The notes under the pieces: model-generated
Database searches by the model: none
What the model was told of the DNA's origin: nothing
Seen by the model: only the letters and a program-made list of their open reading frames with translations
Program-made: the position numbers and the translations under genes
In this document: positions 45,676-53,941 of the stretch, one piece after another
How the letters are laid out: each line of letters starts with the position of its first letter
How positions within the stretch are numbered: position 1 is the stretch's first letter
Source of the DNA: Pseudoalteromonas galatheae
GTDB lineage: Bacteria; Pseudomonadota; Gammaproteobacteria; Enterobacterales; Alteromonadaceae
Direction of reading: 5' to 3'
DNA: 60,000 nt
Assembly (NCBI RefSeq): GCF_005886105.2
Contig: NZ_PNCO02000001.1
Coordinates: 3,362,501 to 3,422,500 of the forward strand

Positions 45676-47756
45676 GACACCGCCTCATCCAGCTCTTGCT
45701 CTACCAATAACTCTTGGGTTCCAGGGCGCTTTAAGCCACTTAGTTTGATAAGACCACTAATATCGACAATTAAAGAAACTCTACCATCACCTAAAATTGT
45801 CGCCCCTGAGATCCCATTTACTTTCTGATAATTTGCTTCAAGGCTCTTAATTACGACTTGCTGCTGCGCCAATAAATCATCCACCAGCAATCCTACTTTA
45901 TGATTGTCACTCTCAACGACTACCAGCAAAGTCTTATCTAACTCTTCTATCGCGCCATCATGGTTAAATAGTTGATACAAGCGGAGTATAGGAATGTATT
46001 CATCCCTTAGCCTGAGCACTTCTAAACCATTACCGACTTTGCTCACTTTTTTAATTTGTATCTGCAACGATTCGACAATAGAGATAAGTGGAATAATGTA
46101 GGTATGTTTGGCGACTTTAACCAATTGGCCATCAAGAATGGCAAGTGTTAATGGCAACCTAATTGTAAATGTCGAGCCAACCCCTTTTGCAGAAGTTACT
46201 TCAACGCTACCATTTAATGCTTGGATATTTCGTCGAACAACATCCATACCCACTCCACGACCAGAGATATCACTCACTTCATCAGCCGTTGAAAACCCGG
46301 GCCTAAAGATAAGTTCGTTAACCTCTTCGGTAGTCAGCTCGTCTGTGGCTTGAATTAAGCCATTGGCAATTGCTTTGTTTTTTATTTTTTCGGTATTCAA
46401 GCCCCTGCCATCATCCATGATTTCAATTACAATATTTCCGCCTTGGTGGAAAGCATTCAGTGTCACTGTACCGACAGGATCTTTTCCGGCCCTTATTCTG
46501 TCTTCCGGTGTTTCCAAACCGTGATCCAGAGAGTTTCTTACTAAATGCACCATAGGGTCTGAAATTTTTTCCATCACGGTTTTGTCTAATTCTGTCTGCT
46601 CTCCTAGCAGTTTCAGCTCTACCTGTTTATTCAACTTCTGTGACGTATCTCTTACCAATCGGGGAAAACGACTGAATACAAAACTAATAGGTAGCATCCT
46701 GATACGCATTACATTTTCTTGTAAATCACGCGTGTTATGGGCAAGTTGAGCGAGACCTTCTTGCATTGCGGCAAGCGTATTTTCTGTTGGCTCTTGCTCA
46801 CCTAATTGAGTCAACATAGCTTGGGTAATAACTAACTCCCCTACCATATTGATAAGCGAGTCAACTTTATCAATTCCAACACGGATCGAAGTCGATTCTG
46901 CAGATTTTTTACTAGTCTCTGGCTTAGCCTTTGCCGCTAAAGGTGCTTTTGTTACATCAATATTTTGAGTCTCTTTGCCCGTAGTTTTTTCCTTATCAAA
47001 CTCAGGCTCAGGCGTTGCAGAGGCACTCACATCATCTTCAAATAAACCACCGCATAAAGTGACGGAGATTTCAGCGTCATCTTCGACCCACTCAAATATT
47101 TCCTTTATCGCTGATTCAGGTTGGCTAGTTGTCAGATATAACCGCCAACTTAAGTAACAATCCTCAGGATTGAAATCATCTATTTCAGGTATCGCATCAC
47201 AAAACGCGTGAGTTTCTAAATCACCTAGTTCTGATAGCTCACTAAGCATGTAAAGTGGCTCATTACCAGTTTTAAACAAGTGGGGAAGCGGTTTGAAATC
47301 AACTTGATAAGTTTGAGATTCTCGCCCTTGAGGTGCGTTATCTACAGTATCTGAGCTAGCACTCTCTTCACCACCTAAAATTACCTCGAATTTGACTTTC
47401 AAATCATTCGCGTTTGAAAGATCCGGTGTTTCTTCAGCTTGCAAGGCAGTTAGTAGGGCTCTCAAACAATCAACGGATTGGAGCAATAAATTGACATGTT
47501 CAGCGGTTAACTGCCGACGACCATCTCTGATTTGATCGAGTAAGGTTTCCAATACATGCGTGAAGTTCGCGACAGAAGTAAAACCAAACGTTCCGCTACC
47601 ACCTTTGATACTGTGTGCTGCGCGAAAAATAGTATTGATTGTTTCTGAGTCTTCATGGCCTGGCTGTAAATTCAACAGCTCAGCTTCCATTACGTCTAGC
47701 CCTTCAAAGCTTTCTTCAAAAAAGACATCAAAAAATTGGCTTAAATCAATACTCAT
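45672..47756 (-). CDS. cheA: Chemotaxis sensor histidine kinase CheA
   Basis: 694 residues. The Hpt domain has phospho-His48 in RAAHSIKGGSGT. A linker and an unusual intermediate domain (about 145-245, starting near TYQVDFKPLPHLF) replace the typical E. coli P2. Then come dimerisation, HATPase (DDGRGL, DISGRGVGMDVV) and the CheW-like regulatory domain. It phosphorylates CheY and CheB. It follows cheY by 18 bp. Confidence 0.95.
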   Translation of the reverse strand: MSIDLSQFFDVFFEESFEGLDVMEAELLNLQPGHEDSETINTIFRAAHSIKGGSGTFGFTSVANFTHVLETLLDQIRDGRRQLTAEHVNLLLQSVDCLRALLTALQAEETPDLSNANDLKVKFEVILGGEESASSDTVDNAPQGRESQTYQVDFKPLPHLFKTGNEPLYMLSELSELGDLETHAFCDAIPEIDDFNPEDCYLSWRLYLTTSQPESAIKEIFEWVEDDAEISVTLCGGLFEDDVSASATPEPEFDKEKTTGKETQNIDVTKAPLAAKAKPETSKKSAESTSIRVGIDKVDSLINMVGELVITQAMLTQLGEQEPTENTLAAMQEGLAQLAHNTRDLQENVMRIRMLPISFVFSRFPRLVRDTSQKLNKQVELKLLGEQTELDKTVMEKISDPMVHLVRNSLDHGLETPEDRIRAGKDPVGTVTLNAFHQGGNIVIEIMDDGRGLNTEKIKNKAIANGLIQATDELTTEEVNELIFRPGFSTADEVSDISGRGVGMDVVRRNIQALNGSVEVTSAKGVGSTFTIRLPLTLAILDGQLVKVAKHTYIIPLISIVESLQIQIKKVSKVGNGLEVLRLRDEYIPILRLYQLFNHDGAIEELDKTLLVVVESDNHKVGLLVDDLLAQQQVVIKSLEANYQKVNGISGATILGDGRVSLIVDISGLIKLSGLKRPGTQELLVEQELDEAVS

Positions 47757-47774
47757 ATCGACGCCTCTCTGTAT

Positions 47775-48137
47775 CTATCTTATGACTTTTTTCAATACCG
47801 CTAGTAGTTGTTCAGGGTTGAACGGCTTTACTATCCAACCCGTTGCACCCGCCGCTTTACCTTCTGTTTTTTTATCTAATCCAGACTCAGTTGTCAGCAT
47901 TAGCAAAGGAGTGAACTTATAGTTGGGTAGACTGCGCAGCTCTTTAATAAGAGTAATTCCATCCATCACAGGCATATTTACATCAGAGATCACAGCATCA
48001 AACCCTTGCTGTTTGGCAATAGACAGCGCTTCACTCCCATCTTTTGCTTCTGTGACTTCAAAACCTGCTTTTTTCAAAGTAAAGCCAACCATCTGGCGCA
48101 TTGACGCAGAATCATCCACAGCTAAAATCTTTTTCAT
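47775..48137 (-). CDS. cheY: CheY-type response regulator
   Basis: 120 residues from the ATG at 48137, with AGAGG five bases before it; a GTG two codons upstream is in frame. A single receiver domain has AVDDSAS (acidic pair), phospho-Asp52 in SDVNMPVMDG, and the switch Lys in WIVKPFNPE. It is the diffusible output of the CheA in this operon; whether it acts on the flagellar motor is not shown. Confidence 0.94.
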   Translation of the reverse strand: MKKILAVDDSASMRQMVGFTLKKAGFEVTEAKDGSEALSIAKQQGFDAVISDVNMPVMDGITLIKELRSLPNYKFTPLLMLTTESGLDKKTEGKAAGATGWIVKPFNPEQLLAVLKKVIR

Positions 48138-48146
48138 ATTCACCTC

Positions 48147-48419
48147 TTAATTTTCAATACTATGGAATAGATAATGGGTTAATCCCAACTCATTTACCGC
48201 CTGCGCTAAAGCCTCACTTTCACCATGCCATACAATTTTATGTTCTAACGAGAGCAAGTGCTTCTGTACGGCACATAGCAGTTGTATAGATGCCGTGTCG
48301 GCTCTTTGTACTTCACTGATATCAATCGTGATGTCTGATGTTTCCATAGAGTCTTGGAAAATCTGATGGTACAGGCTTTCCACATGGTTAATCGCCATTT
48401 CAGGTGGAAGTTTCAACAT
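48147..48419 (-). CDS. STAS-domain protein
   Basis: 90 residues forming a single STAS domain. The region DITIDISEVQRADTASIQLL is the family core, where the phosphorylatable Ser/Thr of anti-anti-sigma factors would be the Thr or Ser in ADTASI. First gene of the chemosensory operon, 9 bp before cheY. The domain may link the Che output to another pathway; no partner kinase is visible. Confidence 0.9.
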   Translation of the reverse strand: MLKLPPEMAINHVESLYHQIFQDSMETSDITIDISEVQRADTASIQLLCAVQKHLLSLEHKIVWHGESEALAQAVNELGLTHYLFHSIEN

Positions 48420-48574
48420 GAGCTGAAGACTATCCTTGTAAAAATGAGTAATAAAATTAGCTTAGACCGTGATGGTAAAAATGCCACAAAGATTGATTAA
48501 AAATCCGCAAATAATTAACGTGTTAGAGATAACATAGTAGAGCGACACCGAGCTTGAATAGTGCCGCTATAAAA
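48420..48574 (-). promoter_or_regulatory. Upstream region of the chemosensory operon
   Basis: 155 bp between sco and the STAS gene, both leftward. It must contain the Che-operon promoter. Imperfect stem AGCGGCAC / GTGTCGCT (48541-48568) lies just after sco and could end it, but it has no T-run. No FliA-type TAAA-N15-GCCGATAA was recognised. Confidence 0.45.
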
Positions 48575-49168
48575 TTAATTGATGATCTTTTCTAGATCGG
48601 CTAGAAGTAATTTATCATCAATTGTAGGTACAGCTCCTGCTGCATGTGTTGGCTTAAAAATAGCCTCAAGCTGACCTTTTGGATTAATTAATGCTACAGA
48701 TGCACTATGATCAACATAATATTCTTTCGTCTGTTCCTGATTTATCGCATAAATTAAACCGAGATCTCTAACAAATGGAAATAAGACAGAGTGCTCAGCA
48801 GATACCGCTTTAAAATCAGGATCAAAGTGCCTAATGTAGGCTAAACGCTTTTCCTCTGTATCCCTTTCAGGATCGACTGAAATAAACCATACTTGAAGGC
48901 TATCTTTGTTTTCTACTGATTGATATACGTGAGTTAATTTCAACAGCGTCATAGGACAAACATCTGGGCAACTGGTGTAACCCAAAAATAGTAAATTCCA
49001 TTTATCTGTAAAGTCTTGGTTAGTAACTACCTCACCGTATTGATCCTTTAATTCAAACGTTTTGACAGCTTTCGGTTTAGGGTACCAAACCACTTTTTCT
49101 GATACATCTGGTGCAGGTCCACAACCAAACAGTATAAAAATAGAGACGATTAAGAGTAACTTTTTCAT
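48575..49168 (-). CDS. SCO1/SenC copper chaperone
   Basis: 197 residues. The signal peptide ends in a lipobox, with Cys16 in FILFGCGP. The thioredoxin-like domain has YTSCPDVCPMT, the copper-binding cysteines, and VDHSAS with the third ligand His. It inserts copper into the CuA site of oxidase subunit II. Last gene of the oxidase operon. Confidence 0.94.
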   Translation of the reverse strand: MKKLLLIVSIFILFGCGPAPDVSEKVVWYPKPKAVKTFELKDQYGEVVTNQDFTDKWNLLFLGYTSCPDVCPMTLLKLTHVYQSVENKDSLQVWFISVDPERDTEEKRLAYIRHFDPDFKAVSAEHSVLFPFVRDLGLIYAINQEQTKEYYVDHSASVALINPKGQLEAIFKPTHAAGAVPTIDDKLLLADLEKIIN

Positions 49169-50064
49169 ATAAATGCTTTATCCACAAAAAGTGCAACGAA
49201 CACTATCAAAAGATGCCAGATAGAGAAATAAAATACGCTCATCGCATACTCTATACTATTTGTTTTCATAAGTTTGGTGGCTTTGTAGATGAAAGCAACA
49301 TTTGCTATACCAGAGGCCAGCAAATAGATCCAGCCTGACATTCCCACTAAGTAAGGTAGCAAACAAACCAAAGTCAAAATGATGGTATAGAATAGCACGC
49401 AGAGTTTTGTAAATTCATTTCCATGCGTTACTGGTAACATAGGAACTCCGGCTTTTTCGTAGTCTCTTTTACGGGCAATCGCCAATGCCCAAAAGTGCGG
49501 TGGTGTCCACGCAAAAATGATCATTACCAATAACCAAGGCTCAGCACCGAGTTGGCCAGTCTCACTGACCCAACCTAACAATGGGGGCATTGCTCCCGCT
49601 AGCCCTCCTATTACTATGTTTTGAGGTGTTGCGCGCTTTAATAATAACGTATAAACCACGGCATAACCGAATAATGCAGCTAAGGTGAGAAGCGCGCACA
49701 GTTGATTGGCGAAAATTGTTAAAAGAGCATAACCGGAAACTGCCAAGCTTATCGCAAAAATTAGAGCTGATGATACAGAAACAGAGTCTGTCGCTAACGG
49801 CCGGTTTCGTGTTCGCGCCATCTTTTTATCTATTTCTCTATCTACTATATGATTTACAGCTGCTGCACTACTTGAGAGTAAACCAATGCCAAATAAGCTC
49901 ATGAATTGTGCCAATAATGTTTTATCACTTTGTGGTGCTAACATCATCCCGACCCACGCAGTGATCACCAACATACATACTACTTTGAACTTACACATGC
50001 CAAAATAAGCTTTGAATAGCGTAGTTGCTTTTTGGAGCTCTGGAAAATTAGTTAATTGATACAT
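49165..50064 (-). CDS. cyoE: Protoheme IX farnesyltransferase (haem O synthase)
   Basis: About 299 residues from the ATG at 50064, with GGGGGA four bases before it; the TTG at 50076 is in frame but weaker. A UbiA-type prenyltransferase with about nine membrane helices. The two Asp-rich motifs are NHIVDREIDKKMARTRNRPLA (read in parts; NHIVDREID is the key) and YEKAGVPMLP. It farnesylates haem B to haem O. ATGA overlap with sco. Confidence 0.95.
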   Translation of the reverse strand: MYQLTNFPELQKATTLFKAYFGMCKFKVVCMLVITAWVGMMLAPQSDKTLLAQFMSLFGIGLLSSSAAAVNHIVDREIDKKMARTRNRPLATDSVSVSSALIFAISLAVSGYALLTIFANQLCALLTLAALFGYAVVYTLLLKRATPQNIVIGGLAGAMPPLLGWVSETGQLGAEPWLLVMIIFAWTPPHFWALAIARKRDYEKAGVPMLPVTHGNEFTKLCVLFYTIILTLVCLLPYLVGMSGWIYLLASGIANVAFIYKATKLMKTNSIEYAMSVFYFSIWHLLIVFVALFVDKAFI

Positions 50065-51061
50065 ACTTTCCCCCAACTTTTTGCGCCAGACTGATAAAAA
50101 AGCACAATCTAACCATTGCTAATAACACCATAGCCGCCATGAAATTATGGAATAGTGTCAACAGTAGAGGAAACTGGAAATGTACTATTGCAGCCCCCAC
50201 CAAAACTTGTATAGAGACTAAAGCTAAGACGACAAGCGCTGAGCGTCTGAGTATTTGATTCTGACTAACTTTGAGCAACGGCCAGCACGCTGCAAGTAGC
50301 ATTAAAACAGTAGTGACTGCCCACACCCTATGGATGAAGTGAATAGATACTCTAGATTCGAACGGTAGCACTCCAAACTCGTAAGTCGCTGAGGCTTCTG
50401 GAAGCGTCAATAAACTCTGCCACGAAAAAAGTTGCAGATTGTCACAGAGCGGCAACCCAGTACAATGCGGTGCAGCATAATTGGCGGCAAGCCACCCACC
50501 CAACGCAATTTGGATAATCAACACACCAAGAGCCACATAACATAAGCGATAGGTAAGCTTAGTTACGCTAGCAGTAATAGTGTTGTATTTCAGCCTTAGA
50601 ACCAATAACACCAGCAATGCAAGAATACTAAACCCCCCTAGCAAATGACCCATCACGATGACTGGCTGTAAATTCATAGTCACGGTCCACATGCCGAGTG
50701 CCCCTTGAAATAACACGAGCAATAACAGCAAGTAATAATGACGACTAGGACCCTCCGTTTCTCGCTTACTAAACAGTTTCACACATGCAAGTACTAATAT
50801 AAGTAACCCAAGAAAGCTGGCAAAATAGCGATGGATCATTTCAATCCAAGCTTTTTCTTCTTCCACATCTAAATGTGGAAAGTTGTCTTTGGCTGCCGAT
50901 AATTCATGACTCTCATTTGGTACCGTTAGAAAGCCATAACACCCAGGCCAATCTGGACACCCAAGTCCTGCATCACTTAAACGCGTAAAAGCACCAAGTG
51001 TCACCACTGTTATTGCAACAAAACAGGTAAATACTGCGACTTTTATTCTTACCTTGGACAT
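50048..51061 (-). CDS. ctaA: Haem A synthase
   Basis: 337 residues with eight membrane helices (COX15/CtaA family). His ligands appear in EMIHRYFAS, MGHLLGG, FIHRVWA and FHNFMAA. DAGLGCPDWPGCYG carries a conserved Cys pair near residue 40. It oxidises haem O to haem A for the aa3-type oxidase. GGAGG precedes the ATG. It overlaps the cyoE start. Confidence 0.95.
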   Translation of the reverse strand: MSKVRIKVAVFTCFVAITVVTLGAFTRLSDAGLGCPDWPGCYGFLTVPNESHELSAAKDNFPHLDVEEEKAWIEMIHRYFASFLGLLILVLACVKLFSKRETEGPSRHYYLLLLLVLFQGALGMWTVTMNLQPVIVMGHLLGGFSILALLVLLVLRLKYNTITASVTKLTYRLCYVALGVLIIQIALGGWLAANYAAPHCTGLPLCDNLQLFSWQSLLTLPEASATYEFGVLPFESRVSIHFIHRVWAVTTVLMLLAACWPLLKVSQNQILRRSALVVLALVSIQVLVGAAIVHFQFPLLLTLFHNFMAAMVLLAMVRLCFFISLAQKVGGKYVSIN

Positions 51062-51070
51062 ATTTACCTC

Positions 51071-51562
51071 CTAACTAGAGCGAGAGTAGTTCAATAGTTT
51101 CTTTAGATCACTCAAAAGCCCTTTTTGTACATTTCGCATTGCTTCTAAACTATCTACCGGTGCATACTTAAGTACAAATAACCCTTTATTATCAACCAAA
51201 TATAGATAATTATCTTCTAGCTGGTTGAGGTGTATCGGTAAAGAAGTTGCGAACTCAATACTTTTTTCATTTTGATCTTGTAATACCACAAGCGATACTT
51301 TTTGCTGGTTTTTCCCAAGTGCTAAATACAAATTAGGTAAGCTGTCGAGTAGTAAAGAGCATTGCTTATTGCACTGCTTTGGTCGCTGATAAACAATACT
51401 CCATTCGGTCTCTAGCGCTAGCTCTGATTGACGAACCTCCTGACTTAAAAATTCACCATGATTAGTGGTACCATCAGGTATCCAGCCGACTTTTAAAGCA
51501 ATAAATGCCAACAACACTGGGAGTACGAATAGCCCTATAAACCACGCTGCACTTTTAGACAT
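51071..51562 (-). CDS. Membrane protein of the oxidase assembly cluster, function not recognised
   Basis: About 163 residues from the ATG at 51562, which has AGGAG upstream and overlaps the SURF1 stop by 8 bp. A single N-terminal helix (about 6-24) is followed by a periplasmic domain that contains CNKQC, a Cys pair, within a thioredoxin-like-looking sequence (LFVLKY near the end). Proteins of this type occur between SURF1 and ctaA in many gammaproteobacteria. A role in oxidase assembly or copper/thiol delivery is likely from context only. Confidence 0.8.
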   Translation of the reverse strand: MSKSAAWFIGLFVLPVLLAFIALKVGWIPDGTTNHGEFLSQEVRQSELALETEWSIVYQRPKQCNKQCSLLLDSLPNLYLALGKNQQKVSLVVLQDQNEKSIEFATSLPIHLNQLEDNYLYLVDNKGLFVLKYAPVDSLEAMRNVQKGLLSDLKKLLNYSRSS

Positions 51563-52283
51563 TTTTAATCTCCTTTTTTGAAAGCTTCCAGCCAATAACC
51601 AACGCGGCCAAGGCAATGAGTAACCACTGCAAAGCGTAAGCTTCATGTTTTTGCGGTGACATTACTACAGGCTGATAGTGAGGCTCAGTTCCAGCCAACC
51701 TATTTTTAGTCATATAGGCGATTAAAGGTAAAAGAGGTTTATCTGACTCCTTAGATAAGTAATTGACATCAATGTACTGGATCACAGGTTGTCTTGTCGC
51801 CTCATCTACTGCAGACTTGGCTAGTGTGAACCGCTTGTTTTCACTAGATTTGATATAAACAGGTAGAGAAACTGTACCGGTTGGAAGAGAAAAAGCGGTA
51901 GGTACGCGACTAGCCTGTTGCGGCACAAAGCCTAAGTTAACAGCCAAGTGCTCATCAGTTTTGGAAATTTTAAAAATACCAATCACATCAAAACCAATCC
52001 GGCCTTTTACAACTTGGTTATCTAAATACCAAACAGCACCGTCTACAAAGCTCCCTGTTATCGAAACCTCAGCATTAATACTTTGAGTGAGCGGCAGGGG
52101 CGTTGCTTGCGGTCCGTTAATTACGTCTTGCGCCTTTTTTCTCTCAATTTTTTGCTGCAGCACATGTTTTTGCTGTGCTCTTTGCAATTGCCAATAAGAA
52201 AGTGAACCGCATAAGAGAACAACGATTAACGCTGCCAATATGGGGGTTTTTGATCTACCTTTAAAAAGTGCACCTAAATCCAT
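51555..52283 (-). CDS. SURF1 family oxidase assembly protein
   Basis: 242 residues with two membrane helices (about 14-28 and 215-235) and an intermembrane domain. The N-terminal region YWQLQRAQQKH and the LVIGWK end match Surf1. It helps place haem a in subunit I. First of the leftward assembly genes after the opposing DUF2909 gene. Confidence 0.92.
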   Translation of the reverse strand: MDLGALFKGRSKTPILAALIVVLLCGSLSYWQLQRAQQKHVLQQKIERKKAQDVINGPQATPLPLTQSINAEVSITGSFVDGAVWYLDNQVVKGRIGFDVIGIFKISKTDEHLAVNLGFVPQQASRVPTAFSLPTGTVSLPVYIKSSENKRFTLAKSAVDEATRQPVIQYIDVNYLSKESDKPLLPLIAYMTKNRLAGTEPHYQPVVMSPQKHEAYALQWLLIALAALVIGWKLSKKEIKNV

Positions 52284-52295
52284 CGGACACCCCTT

Positions 52296-52592
52296 ATGAT
52301 TAAAATTATTATTGTTGTATTACTACTGCTCGTTTTTTTTAATTTATTTAAAGCTATGCTGGTCATGCTCAAGTCAGAGCAACAAGAGTCAATGGCGAAG
52401 CTATTGCAAAAAAGAGTTTATGCTTCAATAGCTGTGCTACTTATAATTTGTCTTGCAGCTCAATTTGATCTTATAAAACTACACTCTTCACCCGGTGTTA
52501 CAACACATAAACAAATACAAATAGACATAGCCAAACCACATCAACAAAATGCCAATACCAAGCCCCAGCCTGAAAAGCAAAATGGTTCTTAG
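52296..52592 (+). CDS. DUF2909-type twin-transmembrane protein
   Basis: 98 residues, of which the first about 65 form two membrane helices (3-24 and 41-61) with the conserved YAS/AML segment, as in DUF2909. The last about 33 residues are a Gln/Lys-rich tail that overlaps the end of coxC on the opposite strand by 95 bp. The family is usually shorter. It sits inside the oxidase cluster on the other strand, as is common in gammaproteobacteria. Function unknown. Confidence 0.8.
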   Translation: MIKIIIVVLLLLVFFNLFKAMLVMLKSEQQESMAKLLQKRVYASIAVLLIICLAAQFDLIKLHSSPGVTTHKQIQIDIAKPHQQNANTKPQPEKQNGS

Positions 52593-53373
52593 CGGTAAAA
52601 TGCCCCTTCAACACTCTGATCCATATAACGAACAGAATGATCGCGCCAAGTGTGACATGAACCCCATGAAATCCTGTAAGTAAAAAGAATGTGTTGCCGT
52701 ATACTCCCGACTGCAGAGTTAACCCAAGATCTTGGTAGGCATGAATATACTCTTCCACTTGCAACGTTAAGAATGCAATTCCAAGTAGTACAGTTAGCCC
52801 CAAAAACGCCTTTACTTTCGCCCTTTGCTCCTTTTCCAAAGCTACATGAGCAAAGCTAAGGGTTACTGATGATGCTAATAGAATGATAGTATTGATAAGT
52901 GGAAGTCCCTGCCAACCCATAGCTTGAGTAACAGTTCCATCTGGTGTTGTGAGCAATGGCCAAACAGCCTCAAATTGAGGCCATAAAACCTCATTTGTAC
53001 TGGCATTGTTGCTTGCACCACCTAACCACGGAACAGCAATCATCCGTGCATAAAAAAGCGCACCAAAAAAAGCTGCAAAGAACATAACTTCAGAAAAGAT
53101 AAACCATCCCATTCCCTGCTTAAACGAACGATCCATTTGGGCAGAATATAATCCGGTTTGAGATTCTTGGATCACATTCCTGAACCAACCAAACAGCATA
53201 TATACCAGCACAGCAATACCCACAAGCAGTAACATTACTCCACTGTTCCCAGAAGAGTTTAGCTGAATAATGGTAAGTGCAGCCCCAACAGCGATGAAAA
53301 ACAACGCAAAAGCACCGACTATCGGCCATGGGCTTTGCTCAGGTACGTAATATTTTTCTTGTTCATGGTTCAT
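52498..53373 (-). CDS. coxC: Cytochrome c oxidase subunit III
   Basis: 291 residues with seven membrane helices. The N-terminal YYVPEQSPWPIVGAF is typical, and FSEVMFFAAFFGALFYAR and FHGVHVTLG are the conserved helices (motifs FFxAFF and FHGxHV). It stabilises subunit I and proton uptake. It overlaps cox11 by 11 bp. Its 3' end overlaps the opposing DUF2909 gene. Confidence 0.95.
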   Translation of the reverse strand: MNHEQEKYYVPEQSPWPIVGAFALFFIAVGAALTIIQLNSSGNSGVMLLLVGIAVLVYMLFGWFRNVIQESQTGLYSAQMDRSFKQGMGWFIFSEVMFFAAFFGALFYARMIAVPWLGGASNNASTNEVLWPQFEAVWPLLTTPDGTVTQAMGWQGLPLINTIILLASSVTLSFAHVALEKEQRAKVKAFLGLTVLLGIAFLTLQVEEYIHAYQDLGLTLQSGVYGNTFFLLTGFHGVHVTLGAIILFVIWIRVLKGHFTAKNHFAFQAGAWYWHFVDVVWLCLFVFVYVL

Positions 53374-53941
53374 ATTTGAACTCCTCTTGAGCGGCTAGCA
53401 TACTCACCCCATCACTGTCTTGTTTGCTAACTCGCTCTGTAATATCAAACAACGTATATGAAAGCGTGAGTTCCTCAACATCAATGGGAAGCTCCGTATC
53501 TACATAGAATCTCAAGACAAATTCAACTTCTTCTTTGCCTTTCATCGGTTGCTGATCAAAACAAAAGCAGGCCATTTTGTGTAGATACTTTGCAGCTTTC
53601 CCAGGGGACACTGAAGGGATCGCTTGCAACACACGCTCGTTATCACTCAGATTTTTTGCAATAAACTTCACATCGGTTAGCTTTCCAGGTTGAACACTAA
53701 CCGAATGTTCAACGGCATCGACCTTAAATGGCGCCTGACTTTGACTATGCGTTGTGAAGCTCACATCTACTTGTCGACTTTGTGCTATTGACTCGCTCTG
53801 CCTTGCGACTTCCATGGATGGTTTACCATTGAGGCCAGTGACATCACAAAAAACGTCGTATAGAGGAACCAGTGCAAAGGCAAAAGCAAACATGCCTAGC
53901 GTCAACAAAATAAGCTTCCTAAGCAGGCGTCCATGTTGCAT
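53363..53941 (-). CDS. ctaG: Cytochrome c oxidase assembly protein Cox11
   Basis: 192 residues. One N-terminal helix (about 9-28) is followed by an immunoglobulin-like periplasmic domain with the copper motif CFCF (MACFCFDQQ, near residue 122). It delivers copper to CuB of subunit I. It sits between ctaD and coxC, the usual alphaproteobacterial and gammaproteobacterial order. Confidence 0.94.
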   Translation of the reverse strand: MQHGRLLRKLILLTLGMFAFAFALVPLYDVFCDVTGLNGKPSMEVARQSESIAQSRQVDVSFTTHSQSQAPFKVDAVEHSVSVQPGKLTDVKFIAKNLSDNERVLQAIPSVSPGKAAKYLHKMACFCFDQQPMKGKEEVEFVLRFYVDTELPIDVEELTLSYTLFDITERVSKQDSDGVSMLAAQEEFKYEP

